From contig JAFSBS010000099.1 of assembly GCA_017437165.1 (NCBI GenBank), positions 1 to 15,188 on the forward strand: a stretch of 15,188 nt of DNA. Reading direction: 5' to 3'. Position 1 is the stretch's first letter. Each line of letters starts with the position of its first letter. Under the pieces are notes generated by a model. That model had not been told where the DNA came from and searched no databases. It saw only the letters and a list, made by a program, of their open reading frames with translations. Position numbers and translations under genes: made by a program. Positions 1-7,800 of the stretch are shown here, in pieces. Source of the DNA: Clostridia bacterium. Lineage in GTDB: Bacteria; Bacillota; Clostridia; Oscillospirales; Acutalibacteraceae.

Positions 1-91
1 AACACATTCCCTTGTAAAAGCTTTAGACTCGCGGTTACAAGAGTTAGACATAACAAAACACCTCTTTTTGTTACAGCATATTTTATGAATA

Positions 92-120
92 TTGAAACTT
101 CCAACTCATTTATATATAAT
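92..120 (+). promoter_or_regulatory. Sigma-A-like promoter of the secreted hydrolase gene
   Basis: A TTGAAA box at 92-97 and a TATAAT box at 115-120 are separated by exactly 17 bases, the standard vegetative spacing. Transcription would start near 127, leaving a leader of about 70 bases before the ATG at 199. The leader holds GTTAC-type inverted repeats (140-167). Confidence 0.7.
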
Positions 121-139
121 GTTATAGTAATGAATTGTG

Positions 140-167
140 GTAACAAATGTTACACCTTATAGTAACA
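140..167. promoter_or_regulatory. GTAACA/TGTTAC inverted repeats just downstream of the promoter
   Basis: GTAACA (140-145), TGTTAC (148-153) and GTAACA (162-167) form two overlapping inverted repeats with gaps of 2 and 8 bases. They lie about 13 to 40 bases after the predicted transcription start, where a bound repressor could block elongation. Further GTTAC words occur at 34-38 and 70-74. An operator role is inferred; I recognise no known regulator for this site. Confidence 0.35.
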
Positions 168-198
168 TAATATTTATCCGATTTCAAGGAGGCTAATT

Positions 199-1236
199 AT
201 GAAAAAAGTTCTTTCAGTTTTTTTAGCAATGTTATTTTGCTTTTTAACAGTTTCACTTGCTGTATCTGCAGCAGATGGGGTTTATCCTGTCGAAGAAAAA
301 TTCTCACAGAACGGACCAAATGAAGTTGAAACAATGATTTTTGATAGTGGCGAAGCAGCATACACCTATTATAAAATCTGGTACCCAAAAAACATTACTG
401 TAAGCAGTGGTACATATCCAGTTGTTGTTTACTGCAACGGTACAGGTATGACAGACGCAGACGCAACTACAGTAAATTTAATGACTGCACTTGCTTCTTG
501 GGGTTATATTGCAATAAGCAATGACCACGAATCATCAGGTAATGCTGACTCTGCTTCAAAGGGGCTTGATTTATTACTCGCACTCAATGAAGATCCAAGC
601 AGTATTTTTTACAATAAAGTAAATACAGATGCAATTGGTATATGTGGTTTTTCGCAGGGTGGTTCAGGTGCAATAAATGGCGCTTCTGATGGTAAGCAAC
701 CAAACAGTTCAATGTTTAAATCGGTATGTGCATTGAGTGCGCCACATAAAGATTTGGCAGCTTCTGTTTTACAAAATACCCCTTATGATGCTTCAAAGGT
801 TTCTGTACCGTCATTTTTAGTTGCAGGTACAGGCTCAACAGATGCCGGTTCGACAACTTCAACAGGTATATGTCCGTTAGGTAAAGGGCTTATTGAAAAT
901 ATGAAGAAAATTAATAACGAGAATGTTGTTATTGGCAGATATACAGGTGCAGACCACGGAACAATTCAGGCTTCTGCCCAACCGTATGTTATTGCGTGGT
1001 TTAACTGGACTCTTTTAAATGACAGCTTCTCAGCAACAGCTTTTGTAGGTGAGGATGCTGAGCTTTACAGAAATGGTAATTGGCAGGACGTTTATAATAA
1101 GCAGTCAACTGATTTGCCTGAAAATCCTGACCCGACAGGTGATACTCAGGACAGAGTAACAACAAAGCTTCTTTTAAAAATATCTAAACTTATAACAAAG
1201 ATTTTAGAAGTATTAGGAAAACTTATGTCTTTCTGA
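199..1236 (+). CDS. Secreted alpha/beta hydrolase (esterase/lipase-like) with amphipathic C-terminal tail
   Basis: This 345-residue protein starts with a Sec signal peptide (residues 1 to about 24, cut at VSA-A). The mature part is an alpha/beta hydrolase of the dienelactone hydrolase/cutinase-like type: a likely oxyanion strand around CNGTG (79-83), the nucleophile elbow GFSQGG with Ser152, a probable Asp215 and a His253 in GADHG. It probably hydrolyses an ester outside the cell; the substrate cannot be read from sequence. After the catalytic domain comes an Asp/Pro-rich linker (about 305-318) and a Lys/Leu-rich amphipathic helix to the end (319-345), which is not part of the usual fold. The ATG is preceded by AAGGAGG with good spacing. 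A strong terminator follows, so the gene is probably transcribed alone. Confidence 0.85.
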   Translation: MKKVLSVFLAMLFCFLTVSLAVSAADGVYPVEEKFSQNGPNEVETMIFDSGEAAYTYYKIWYPKNITVSSGTYPVVVYCNGTGMTDADATTVNLMTALASWGYIAISNDHESSGNADSASKGLDLLLALNEDPSSIFYNKVNTDAIGICGFSQGGSGAINGASDGKQPNSSMFKSVCALSAPHKDLAASVLQNTPYDASKVSVPSFLVAGTGSTDAGSTTSTGICPLGKGLIENMKKINNENVVIGRYTGADHGTIQASAQPYVIAWFNWTLLNDSFSATAFVGEDAELYRNGNWQDVYNKQSTDLPENPDPTGDTQDRVTTKLLLKISKLITKILEVLGKLMSF

Positions 1237-1255
1237 TAGTGTTTTGTGGAGTGAA

Positions 1256-1298
1256 AAGACCAACACAGAATTTTCAGTTCTGTGTTGGTCTTGTTTTA
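1256..1298. terminator. Strong, probably bidirectional intrinsic terminator
   Basis: A perfect 15-bp stem (1256-1270 with 1278-1292) closes a 7-base loop and is followed by GTTTTATA on the + strand. On the - strand the hairpin is followed by a short T run. It sits between the convergent hydrolase gene and the small - strand gene and can serve both. Confidence 0.88.
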
Positions 1299-1502
1299 TA
1301 TAAAATATCCATTAGTATCTCTCAACCCTATAAGAATTTCATACTGGTAAGAAAGATGATTTGCTTTTTGCTTATGGTAATTTATTTTCCCCTTAATTAT
1401 TTTACTTTGTTTTTCATTGGAATCATTTAATTGCTTTTTAAGAAGATTTATGCAATGCCAATGATACTCAATCTGTAAATAAAACTTTTTTCTTAATAAC
1501 AT
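1296..1502 (-). CDS. Small basic helical protein of unknown function
   Basis: The 68-residue product is rich in Lys, Tyr, His and Gln, has no signal peptide or membrane segment, and looks like two alpha helices: about residues 3-28, then a basic, Asn/Ser/Glu-rich turn, then 36-58. I do not recognise the family. The reading is supported by a near-ideal ribosome site on the - strand (AAAGGAG, eight bases before the ATG), by a TATAAT box further upstream (1560-1565), and by a stop codon placed immediately before a bidirectional terminator. It is convergent with the secreted hydrolase gene and divergent from the PHP gene, so it is an independent unit. An overlapping 63-codon frame on the other strand has no ribosome site and is treated as a shadow. 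Confidence 0.65.
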   Translation of the reverse strand: MLLRKKFYLQIEYHWHCINLLKKQLNDSNEKQSKIIKGKINYHKQKANHLSYQYEILIGLRDTNGYFI

Positions 1503-1537
1503 TTTAATAACTCCTTTGTATAAATAATAAATTTATC

Positions 1538-1558
1538 AGTTCTGGTTCCTGATACCTG
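1538..1558. repeat. Degenerate heptamer array, three CTG-ending units
   Basis: Three consecutive 7-base units, AGTTCTG, GTTCCTG and ATACCTG, each end in CTG. They lie in the untranslated leader of the small - strand gene, between its TATAAT box and its ribosome site. Units of the same kind recur at 7998-8032. Confidence 0.45.
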
Positions 1559-1559
1559 T

Positions 1560-1565
1560 ATTATA
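1560..1565 (-). promoter_or_regulatory. Putative -10 box of the small - strand gene
   Basis: On the - strand this reads TATAAT. No convincing -35 box is found at 16 to 18 bases, so the promoter is only partly supported. A start near 1553 would place the CTG heptamers, which also contain a 6-bp TATCAG/CTGATA hairpin, in the leader. Confidence 0.4.
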
Positions 1566-1741
1566 CATAACTTGCTTGTCGAAAAAGGTCACTTCGTGTA
1601 AAAAATATAAAAAAAATTAAGAAAAACACAATATTTAGGGTGTTTTTTTAGAAAAATAGAGGTTTAAGTCAATATTTAGAATTTTTAATTCAAAAAATAA
1701 TTTTGAGGTTTTACAAATTTTCACAAAATTACATTTATTTA
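1566..1741. other. AT-rich non-coding stretch between divergent genes
   Basis: No gene with a ribosome site is visible here. The stretch is very AT-rich with homopolymer A and T runs. It contains a weak AAAAACAC (1622-1629)/GTGTTTTT (1640-1647) inverted repeat, a direct repeat of CAATATTTAG (1629-1638 and 1670-1679) and a TCAAAA/TTTTGA inverted repeat (1690-1706). Such structures are expected at some rate in DNA of this composition. Confidence 0.5.
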
Positions 1742-1770
1742 TTGCATTGTTTTTGTTTTTTTAGTATAAT
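1742..1770 (+). promoter_or_regulatory. Promoter of the secreted PHP phosphoesterase gene
   Basis: A perfect TATAAT (1765-1770) lies 17 bases after TTGCAT (1742-1747). Transcription would start near 1777, about 33 bases before the GTG start at 1810. Confidence 0.65.
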
Positions 1771-1809
1771 GACGGTGTGTCATATTTAAAAATTTAAGGG
1801 GTGGTCTTT

Positions 1810-3117
1810 GTGACAACAAAAAAACTTATTTCAGTAGTTTTAGTTGTGTTTACATTGTTAAATATTTTATCTGTTTCGGTGTTCGCAACAAATACTGTTT
1901 CTTACACTATAAAAAGCCCTTATGAAACTGTTGAGTGGGATACATATAAACAGTATAAAACTCAACTTCACGCTCACACTCTTTACAGTGATGGTTATAT
2001 GGATATTAAAGATGTTGTTGAAGAATATTACAGACAAGATTACGATATTCTCGCAATTACTGACCATGGCGTTGTAAATAAAGGCTGGGACGAAATGCCT
2101 GAAATGTTACCTATTATCGGTTACAACAAATTTTTCTATGATTTAAGCCCCGTTTCAAAAGAACGTTATGAAGAAATTACAACAGGCGTAGGTAGAGACG
2201 GCAGACCAATGCTTGATGTTAATCAGGGTATTGAAATGAATGGCGTTGTTATGAGAAAAAATCACGTTAATGGGTTCTTCTGTGGTGCTTTTCAGGGCGA
2301 TTGGGGTGAAGAAGAGGATTATATTTCACCCATTAAAGCAACCCATGAAGCAGGTGGTATTTCATTTATTGCTCACCCGGGTGATTTCTATTCAATAAAT
2401 GGTAATCGTGAAAGAGCAGAAGACTATAATTATTTAAAGACTTTTATTGAGCCACTTTTAGAGTATGAGTCTTGCGTTGGTGTGGAAATATTCAATGAAA
2501 GAGATACTGTTGCAGGGGCTGATAGAATTCTCTGGGATAATGTGTTAATGTACACAGTACCACGTGGTAAGGTTGCCTGGGGATTTTCTAACGATGACTC
2601 TCATATTATAGAAAATATTGGTGTTACAGCAGAAATTATGCTTATGCCTGAACTTTCAAATGAAGCTTTGAGAACTGCTATGGAAAATGGTGCTTTTTTT
2701 GCTTGTTCACGAATTGCAAGAAATGAATTAGGCGACGAGTTTGAGGGTACAGGTGAATATGCAAAAATTGAAAAAATAACAGTAGATGAAGAACAAGATA
2801 TTATTACAGTTACAGCGAATAATTATGACAAAATAGAATGGATTTCTGATGGTGAAATTATTGCAACAGGAAATGTATTTAATTTAAGAGAAAATAGTGA
2901 AAAATTAGGTTCTTATGTTCGTTTCCAGATTAAAAACGAAGGTGGTATTGTGATGTCACAACCATTCGTTTGTGACGATGGAAATATGGAAGCAAAAATT
3001 ATAGAAATGCCGGAACAAGAACCAATGAGCGTTATTGAAAAAGCATTCACAACAGTTGTTGATAAAATCAGAAAAACTATTTTGGGTGAATTGTTTTATA
3101 GAATGTGGTTCCTTTAA
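1810..3117 (+). CDS. Secreted PHP-domain metal-dependent phosphoesterase
   Basis: I choose the GTG at 1810 (435 residues): the ribosome site AAGGGGTGG at 1796-1804 fits it and would overlap the in-frame GTG at 1801. Residues 1 to about 27 form a signal peptide. The PHP domain shows the expected metal ligands: HAH (54-56) followed by YSDG, TDH (85-86), Glu142 in IEMNG, His152, His189 in FIAHPGD and the DDSH motif (262-265). The family hydrolyses phosphoesters with two or three metal ions and is usually cytoplasmic, so export is notable. A small beta-type domain (about 318-395) follows, then an acidic Pro/Glu linker and an amphipathic tail (about 406-435) ending in aromatic and hydrophobic residues, similar in design to that of the secreted hydrolase upstream. 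The substrate is unknown; an extracellular nucleotide or phosphodiester is possible. Confidence 0.85.
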   Translation: MTTKKLISVVLVVFTLLNILSVSVFATNTVSYTIKSPYETVEWDTYKQYKTQLHAHTLYSDGYMDIKDVVEEYYRQDYDILAITDHGVVNKGWDEMPEMLPIIGYNKFFYDLSPVSKERYEEITTGVGRDGRPMLDVNQGIEMNGVVMRKNHVNGFFCGAFQGDWGEEEDYISPIKATHEAGGISFIAHPGDFYSINGNRERAEDYNYLKTFIEPLLEYESCVGVEIFNERDTVAGADRILWDNVLMYTVPRGKVAWGFSNDDSHIIENIGVTAEIMLMPELSNEALRTAMENGAFFACSRIARNELGDEFEGTGEYAKIEKITVDEEQDIITVTANNYDKIEWISDGEIIATGNVFNLRENSEKLGSYVRFQIKNEGGIVMSQPFVCDDGNMEAKIIEMPEQEPMSVIEKAFTTVVDKIRKTILGELFYRMWFL

Positions 3118-3140
3118 TTAAGTAAAAACTATAATTATTC

Positions 3141-3179
3141 AAACGCATCTGTAACTTTTATGTTGCGGATGCGTTTTTA
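3141..3179 (+). terminator. Intrinsic terminator after the PHP gene
   Basis: A 15-bp stem with two G-U pairs (3141-3155 with 3162-3176) closes a 6-base loop; the T run overlaps the end of the right arm. Confidence 0.85.
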
Positions 3180-3214
3180 GTTGTAAATTTTTTATAACAT
3201 TTTATTGTCATACA

Positions 3215-3243
3215 TTGTAAAAGTTATAAATATACATTATAAT
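3215..3243 (+). promoter_or_regulatory. Promoter of the citrate synthase gene
   Basis: TTGTAA (3215-3220) and TATAAT (3238-3243) are 17 bases apart, giving a start near 3250 and a leader of about 37 bases before the ATG. Confidence 0.65.
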
Positions 3244-3286
3244 TGTATTAAAATAGATATTTTAATTTGATAAAGGAAGTGATATT

Positions 3287-4615
3287 ATGAGTTTTCAGGA
3301 CTTTATAAATTACGCGAAAAGTAAAGAACAAACAGTACGAGAAAATGATAGAATTGCACCGGAATTATACATAAAACATTCGGTAAATAAAGGGCTTCGT
3401 GATATAAATGGTAATGGTGTTGTTACAGGTCTTACAAATATTTCCAAAATTGTGGCAAGTAAAACAGTAAACGGAGTAAAAGAACCTTGTGACGGTGAAC
3501 TCTGGTACCGTGGTTACAAAGTGCAGGATTTAATAAATAATTTGGGCGAAGATGAATTAGGCTTTGAAAAAATCGCATATTTATTACTTCTTGGTGAAAT
3601 GCCATCAAAAGAACAAGAAAAAGAATTCAGTAAACATATAGGTGATTTAAGGTGTTTACCGCAGAATTTTACACGTGATGTTATTATGAAAGCACCGTCT
3701 GCGGATATTATGAATTCAATTACAAGAAGTATTTTAACACTCGCTTCTTACGACAAACAGGCGCTCGACACTTCTGTTGATAATGTGTTAAGACAATGTA
3801 TTCAGTTAGTGGCGGAATTTCCGCTTTTAGCAATTTATGCTTATCACGCATACAATTATTCAGAACTTCAGGAGAGTATGATTATTCATCGTCCTGACCC
3901 GGAGCTTTCAACTGCAGAAAATCTTCTTATGATGTTAAGACCGGATAAAAAATATACAAAAACAGAAGCAAAAGTTCTTGATACTGCGTTAATACTTCAT
4001 ATGGAGCATGGTGGCGGTAACAACTCAACCTTTACAACAAGAGTTGTTACATCTTCCGGTTCAGATACTTACTCTACAATTGCTGCTGCTATGTCATCAC
4101 TTAAAGGACCAAAGCACGGTGGTGCTAATATTAAAGTTATGGAGATGATGGATGATATAAGAGCAAATGTAAATGATATTACTGACAAAGAAGAAGTAAA
4201 AGCATATCTTACAAAGATTATAGACAAAGAGGTATTTGACAAAAAAGGGCTTGTTTATGGTATGGGTCATGCAGTTTATTCACTTTCTGACCCGAGAGAA
4301 AGAGTATTCAGAAGTTATGTAGAGGCACTTGCAAAAGAAAAGGGTAGAGATAAAGATTTGATTCTTTATGAAAATATTGAGGAATTAGCACCTGTGTTGA
4401 TATCACAAAAAAGAAAAATTTACAAAGGTGTAAGTCCTAATGTCGATTTTTACAGCGGATTTGTTTATGATATGTTAGGTATTCCGGGTGAACTTTATAC
4501 TGCAATATTTGCTATTGCGAGAATTGTCGGTTGGTCCGCACACAGAATCGAAGAAATTATTTGTGCCGACAAAATTATAAGACCATCATATTTGAGTATT
4601 ATGGAAGAAAATTAA
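3287..4615 (+). CDS. gltA: Citrate synthase
   Basis: The 442-residue protein has the family motifs in order: the small-domain LLLGEMP segment (101-106), HGGGNNSTFTTR with catalytic His241, GPKHGGAN with catalytic His277, GMGHAVY with His328, DPR (335-337), and PNVDFYSG with catalytic Asp387. It condenses oxaloacetate and acetyl-CoA to citrate in the cytoplasm, in anaerobes usually as the entry to 2-oxoglutarate and glutamate synthesis. The ATG follows an AAAGGAAGTG ribosome site. Length is normal. No aconitase or isocitrate dehydrogenase gene lies next to it; it has its own promoter. The paralogous 2-methylcitrate synthase activity cannot be excluded from sequence alone, but no propionate-pathway gene is nearby. 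Confidence 0.93.
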   Translation: MSFQDFINYAKSKEQTVRENDRIAPELYIKHSVNKGLRDINGNGVVTGLTNISKIVASKTVNGVKEPCDGELWYRGYKVQDLINNLGEDELGFEKIAYLLLLGEMPSKEQEKEFSKHIGDLRCLPQNFTRDVIMKAPSADIMNSITRSILTLASYDKQALDTSVDNVLRQCIQLVAEFPLLAIYAYHAYNYSELQESMIIHRPDPELSTAENLLMMLRPDKKYTKTEAKVLDTALILHMEHGGGNNSTFTTRVVTSSGSDTYSTIAAAMSSLKGPKHGGANIKVMEMMDDIRANVNDITDKEEVKAYLTKIIDKEVFDKKGLVYGMGHAVYSLSDPRERVFRSYVEALAKEKGRDKDLILYENIEELAPVLISQKRKIYKGVSPNVDFYSGFVYDMLGIPGELYTAIFAIARIVGWSAHRIEEIICADKIIRPSYLSIMEEN

Positions 4616-4645
4616 ACTCTTAAAATAAATATCAGGAGGTAATTT

Positions 4646-4756
4646 TTGAAACATCTTTTAAAATCTTTGAAAGAATCGATATTTTCAGTTTTACCTATTG
4701 CGGAAATAGTACTTATTTTATGTGCTGTACCTGTAGAAAAAGCGTATAAGATATGA
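4646..4756 (+). pseudogene. Truncated DUF1538-like membrane protein start, or a short leader ORF
   Basis: A TTG codon at 4646 follows a perfect AGGAGG (4634-4639) by six bases and opens a 36-codon frame ending at TGA 4754-4756. The peptide has a basic amphipathic start and a hydrophobic segment containing FSVLPIAEIVLIL. From memory this resembles the N-terminus of DUF1538 integral membrane proteins, which are normally more than 200 residues long. A terminator begins eight bases after the stop. The best explanation is a deletion that joined the first codons of such a gene to its terminator. Alternatives are a genuine single-span small protein, or a leader peptide for the glycosidase gene downstream. 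It lies 30 bases after citrate synthase and may be co-transcribed with it. Confidence 0.45.
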
Positions 4757-4762
4757 TATAAT
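4754..4762 (+). promoter_or_regulatory. Extended -10 promoter for the large glycosidase gene
   Basis: TGATATAAT is an exact extended -10 element (TG, one base, TATAAT) and overlaps the stop codon of the short ORF. No good -35 box is seen, as is common for extended -10 promoters. The predicted start near 4769 falls inside the left arm of the adjacent terminator. Confidence 0.5.
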
Positions 4763-4763
4763 A

Positions 4764-4796
4764 AGAGTGCATATTGTGAATATGCACTCTATTTTT
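4764..4796 (+). terminator. Intrinsic terminator of the citrate synthase/short-ORF transcript
   Basis: A perfect 11-bp stem (4764-4774 with 4780-4790) with a 5-base loop is followed by ATTTTT. It lies just upstream of the glycosidase start. A start codon at 4767 for that gene would fall inside this stem and is therefore unlikely. Confidence 0.8.
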
Positions 4797-4814
4797 GAAA
4801 TGTGGGTGACAAAA

Positions 4815-7800
4815 ATGCTTTATAAAAAGAATTCAAGTAAAACATTGAGTAAAGAACTTTTTAAAAATCCTACAAGCGAATACAGAGGAACACCTTTCTG
4901 GGCTTGGAATGATTATTTAACAAAAGAGGAACTTTCACGTCAGATTGAAATTTTTAACGAAATGGGTCTTGGCGGTTTCCATATGCACGTAAGAACAGGT
5001 CTTAAAAATCAATATTTGAGCGAAGAATTTATGGGACTTGTCAAACATTGTGTAGAAAAAGCGAAAGATGAAAAAATGCTTGCGTGGCTTTATGATGAGG
5101 ACCGTTGGCCATCAGGTGCAGCAGGCGGACTTGTTACTAAAGATGAAAAGTACCGTGCAAGATGTCTTCTTTTCACAACAGAAAAAGAGGGCGAGTTAAC
5201 AGAAAACAATGACTCTCGTGCAGAAGGTGGCAGAACGGGTAACGGCAAATTACTTGCTTGCTACGATGTTATTTTAGACAAAGACGGCTACCTTGATAGT
5301 TATAAAAGAATAAATGAAGATGATGAAGCAAAAGGCACTAAATGGTATGCTCTTTTAGAAATTCACGGCAAAAGTTCGTGGTATAACGACCAGGCGTATT
5401 TAGATACATTGAGTGTTGAAGCAGTTAAAAAATTCGTAGAAGTTACCCACGAAAAGTATAAAGATACAGTAGGAGACGAATTCGATAAAACTGTTCCTGC
5501 TATTTTTACCGATGAACCGCAATTTACAAGAAAACAAGTTTTTGACAACTCGTTTGATACAGATGATGTTTGTATGCCGTGGACTGATAATGTAGAAGAA
5601 CTCTACAAAAAAACTTATGGTGCAGATATATTAGATACTCTTCCTGAAATTTTCTGGGATTTAAAGAATAGTAAAGTATCACTTCACCGTTATCGTTATC
5701 ACGATTTTATTGCGGAACTTTTTGCTGTATCTTTTGCAGATACAGTAGGCAATTGGTGTAGAGAAAATAATATCTCTCTTACGGGTCACATGATGGAAGA
5801 ACCGACTTTAGAAAGTCAGACTGCAGCGTTAGGTGAAGCAATGCGTTCTTACAGAGGTTTTGAGCTTCCCGGTATAGATATGCTTTGTAATTTGCGAGAA
5901 TTTACAACCGCAAAACAAGCACAGTCTGCGGTTCATCAGTTTGGTTACGAGGGTATTCTTTCAGAACTTTATGGTGTTACAGGTTGGGAGTGCGATTTCA
6001 GAACATATAAATATCAGGGCGATTGGCAGGCTGCACTCGGTATTACAATAAGAGTACCGCACCTTTCATGGTATTCTATGGCAGGAGAAGCAAAGCGCGA
6101 TTATCCGGCTTCAATTTCATATCAGTCACCGTGGTACAAAGAATATTCTGCTGTTGAGGACCATTTTGCGAGGGTTAATACTGCACTTACACGTGGTAAA
6201 CCTATTGTAAAAGTTGGTGTGATTCATCCTGTCGAGAGTTTCTGGCTTCATTGGGGACCTAACGATAAATCTGCTGTGTTCCGTGACAGTTGTGACGAAA
6301 AATTCCAACAACTTACAGAATGGCTTATTGAAGGTAGTATTGACTTTAACTTCATTTCAGAATCTCTTTTCCCGACTCTTTGCGAAAAGGGTGGTAATCC
6401 ACTTAAAGTCGGTCAGATGGAGTATGATGCTATTGTTGTGCCTGCTTGTGAAACATTAAGGAGCACAACCTTAGACCGTCTTGAAGAATTTAAGAAAAAT
6501 GGTGGTAAGCTTATTTTCCTTGGCGCTGCACCTAAATATTGCGATGCAGTAGAATCAAGCAGAGGTAAAGAACTTTATGAAAACAGTGAAAATGTTGAAT
6601 ATTCACAGGCAGCAGTTTTAACTGCACTCGATGAAAACAGAACAGTAACACTCCGTTTTGCAAATGGTAACCTTACTGACAATCTTCTTTATCAGCTTCG
6701 TCAGGATAATACTTGCAAATGGCTCTTTGTTGCACACTCAAAAGAACCACACAATAAAGATACCGATAGAGGCAGAGATGTAAAAATTACTGTTGAAGGT
6801 GAATATATAGTAACAGTTTTCGATACACAAACAGGTGACAACTATCCTGCAGATGTTACATATATGAACGGCAAAACAATTATAAATCAACATATTTATG
6901 GTTATGATTCATTCCTTTATAAATTAGAGGATGGTAAAAAGGAAAATATAAAAAATGAGAAAGAAATAAACGAAGAAACTTTCGATACGCCGTATTATGT
7001 TGATTACACACTTTCTGAAGAAAATGTTCTTCTTCTTGATATGGCAGAATATAAATTGGAAGATGATGAAGAATTCAGCAAGAAAGAAGAAATTTTAAGA
7101 CTCGACAATATTTTAAGAGAAAGACTCGGTCTCAGAGAGCGTGGCGGTGCAGTTGTCCAGCCTTGGGTTTATGGCGAAAAAGCACCAATTACAAAGGTTA
7201 CTCTTAAATACACATTTGAGAGTGAAATTGATTACAGCGGTGCTGTTTTAGCACTTGAAGATGCAGAAAAAGCAGAAATTATCTTTAATGGTAATCCTGT
7301 TAAAAACGAGGTAACAGGTAATTTTGTTGATATTTCTATATTAAAAGTAAAACTTCCTGATATTGTAAAGGGTACTAATGTTTTACTTGTAACACTGCCT
7401 TTCGGAGAAACAGAAAATTTAGAATCAATGTATCTTTTAGGTAATTTCGGTGTCAGAGTAATGGGCAGAGTTGCTTCTATTATTGCTTTACCAGAAAAGC
7501 TTTACTTTGGCGATATTGTAAATCAGGGCTTACCATTCTTTGGGGGTAACATTACTTACAAAATACCGGTTACGGTTAAAAACAATCAACTTACAGTATG
7601 TGCTTCGTTCTATCGTGGCGCGCTTGTTACCGCTTCACTTGATAACAAAGAATTCGGTAAAATTATTTATCCGCCGTACAAAGCCAAAGTCGATACAGAA
7701 AATGGTGAACACATCCTTTCCCTTAAGCTCTACACAAACAGATTCAATTCATTTGGCTCTGTACACCTTTTAGATAAAATGGAACGTTGGCAAGGTCCTG

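Noticed and set aside
1239..1430. 63-codon + strand frame after the secreted hydrolase
   Set aside because: It begins inside the terminator region, has no ribosome site, and overlaps the better supported - strand small gene.
1622..1679. AAAAACAC/GTGTTTTT hairpin and the CAATATTTAG direct repeat
   Set aside because: No gene ends upstream that would need a terminator, and short AT-rich repeats are expected by chance in this stretch.
4767..4814. Upstream in-frame ATG codons for the large glycosidase
   Set aside because: The codons at 4767 and 4782 lie inside an intrinsic terminator, and none of them, including 4800, has a good ribosome site; 4815 has GGTGA upstream and matches the expected start of the domain.
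7540..7773. 77-codon + strand frame inside the large glycosidase
   Set aside because: It lies wholly within the conserved gene in another frame, with no translation signal or recognisable sequence.
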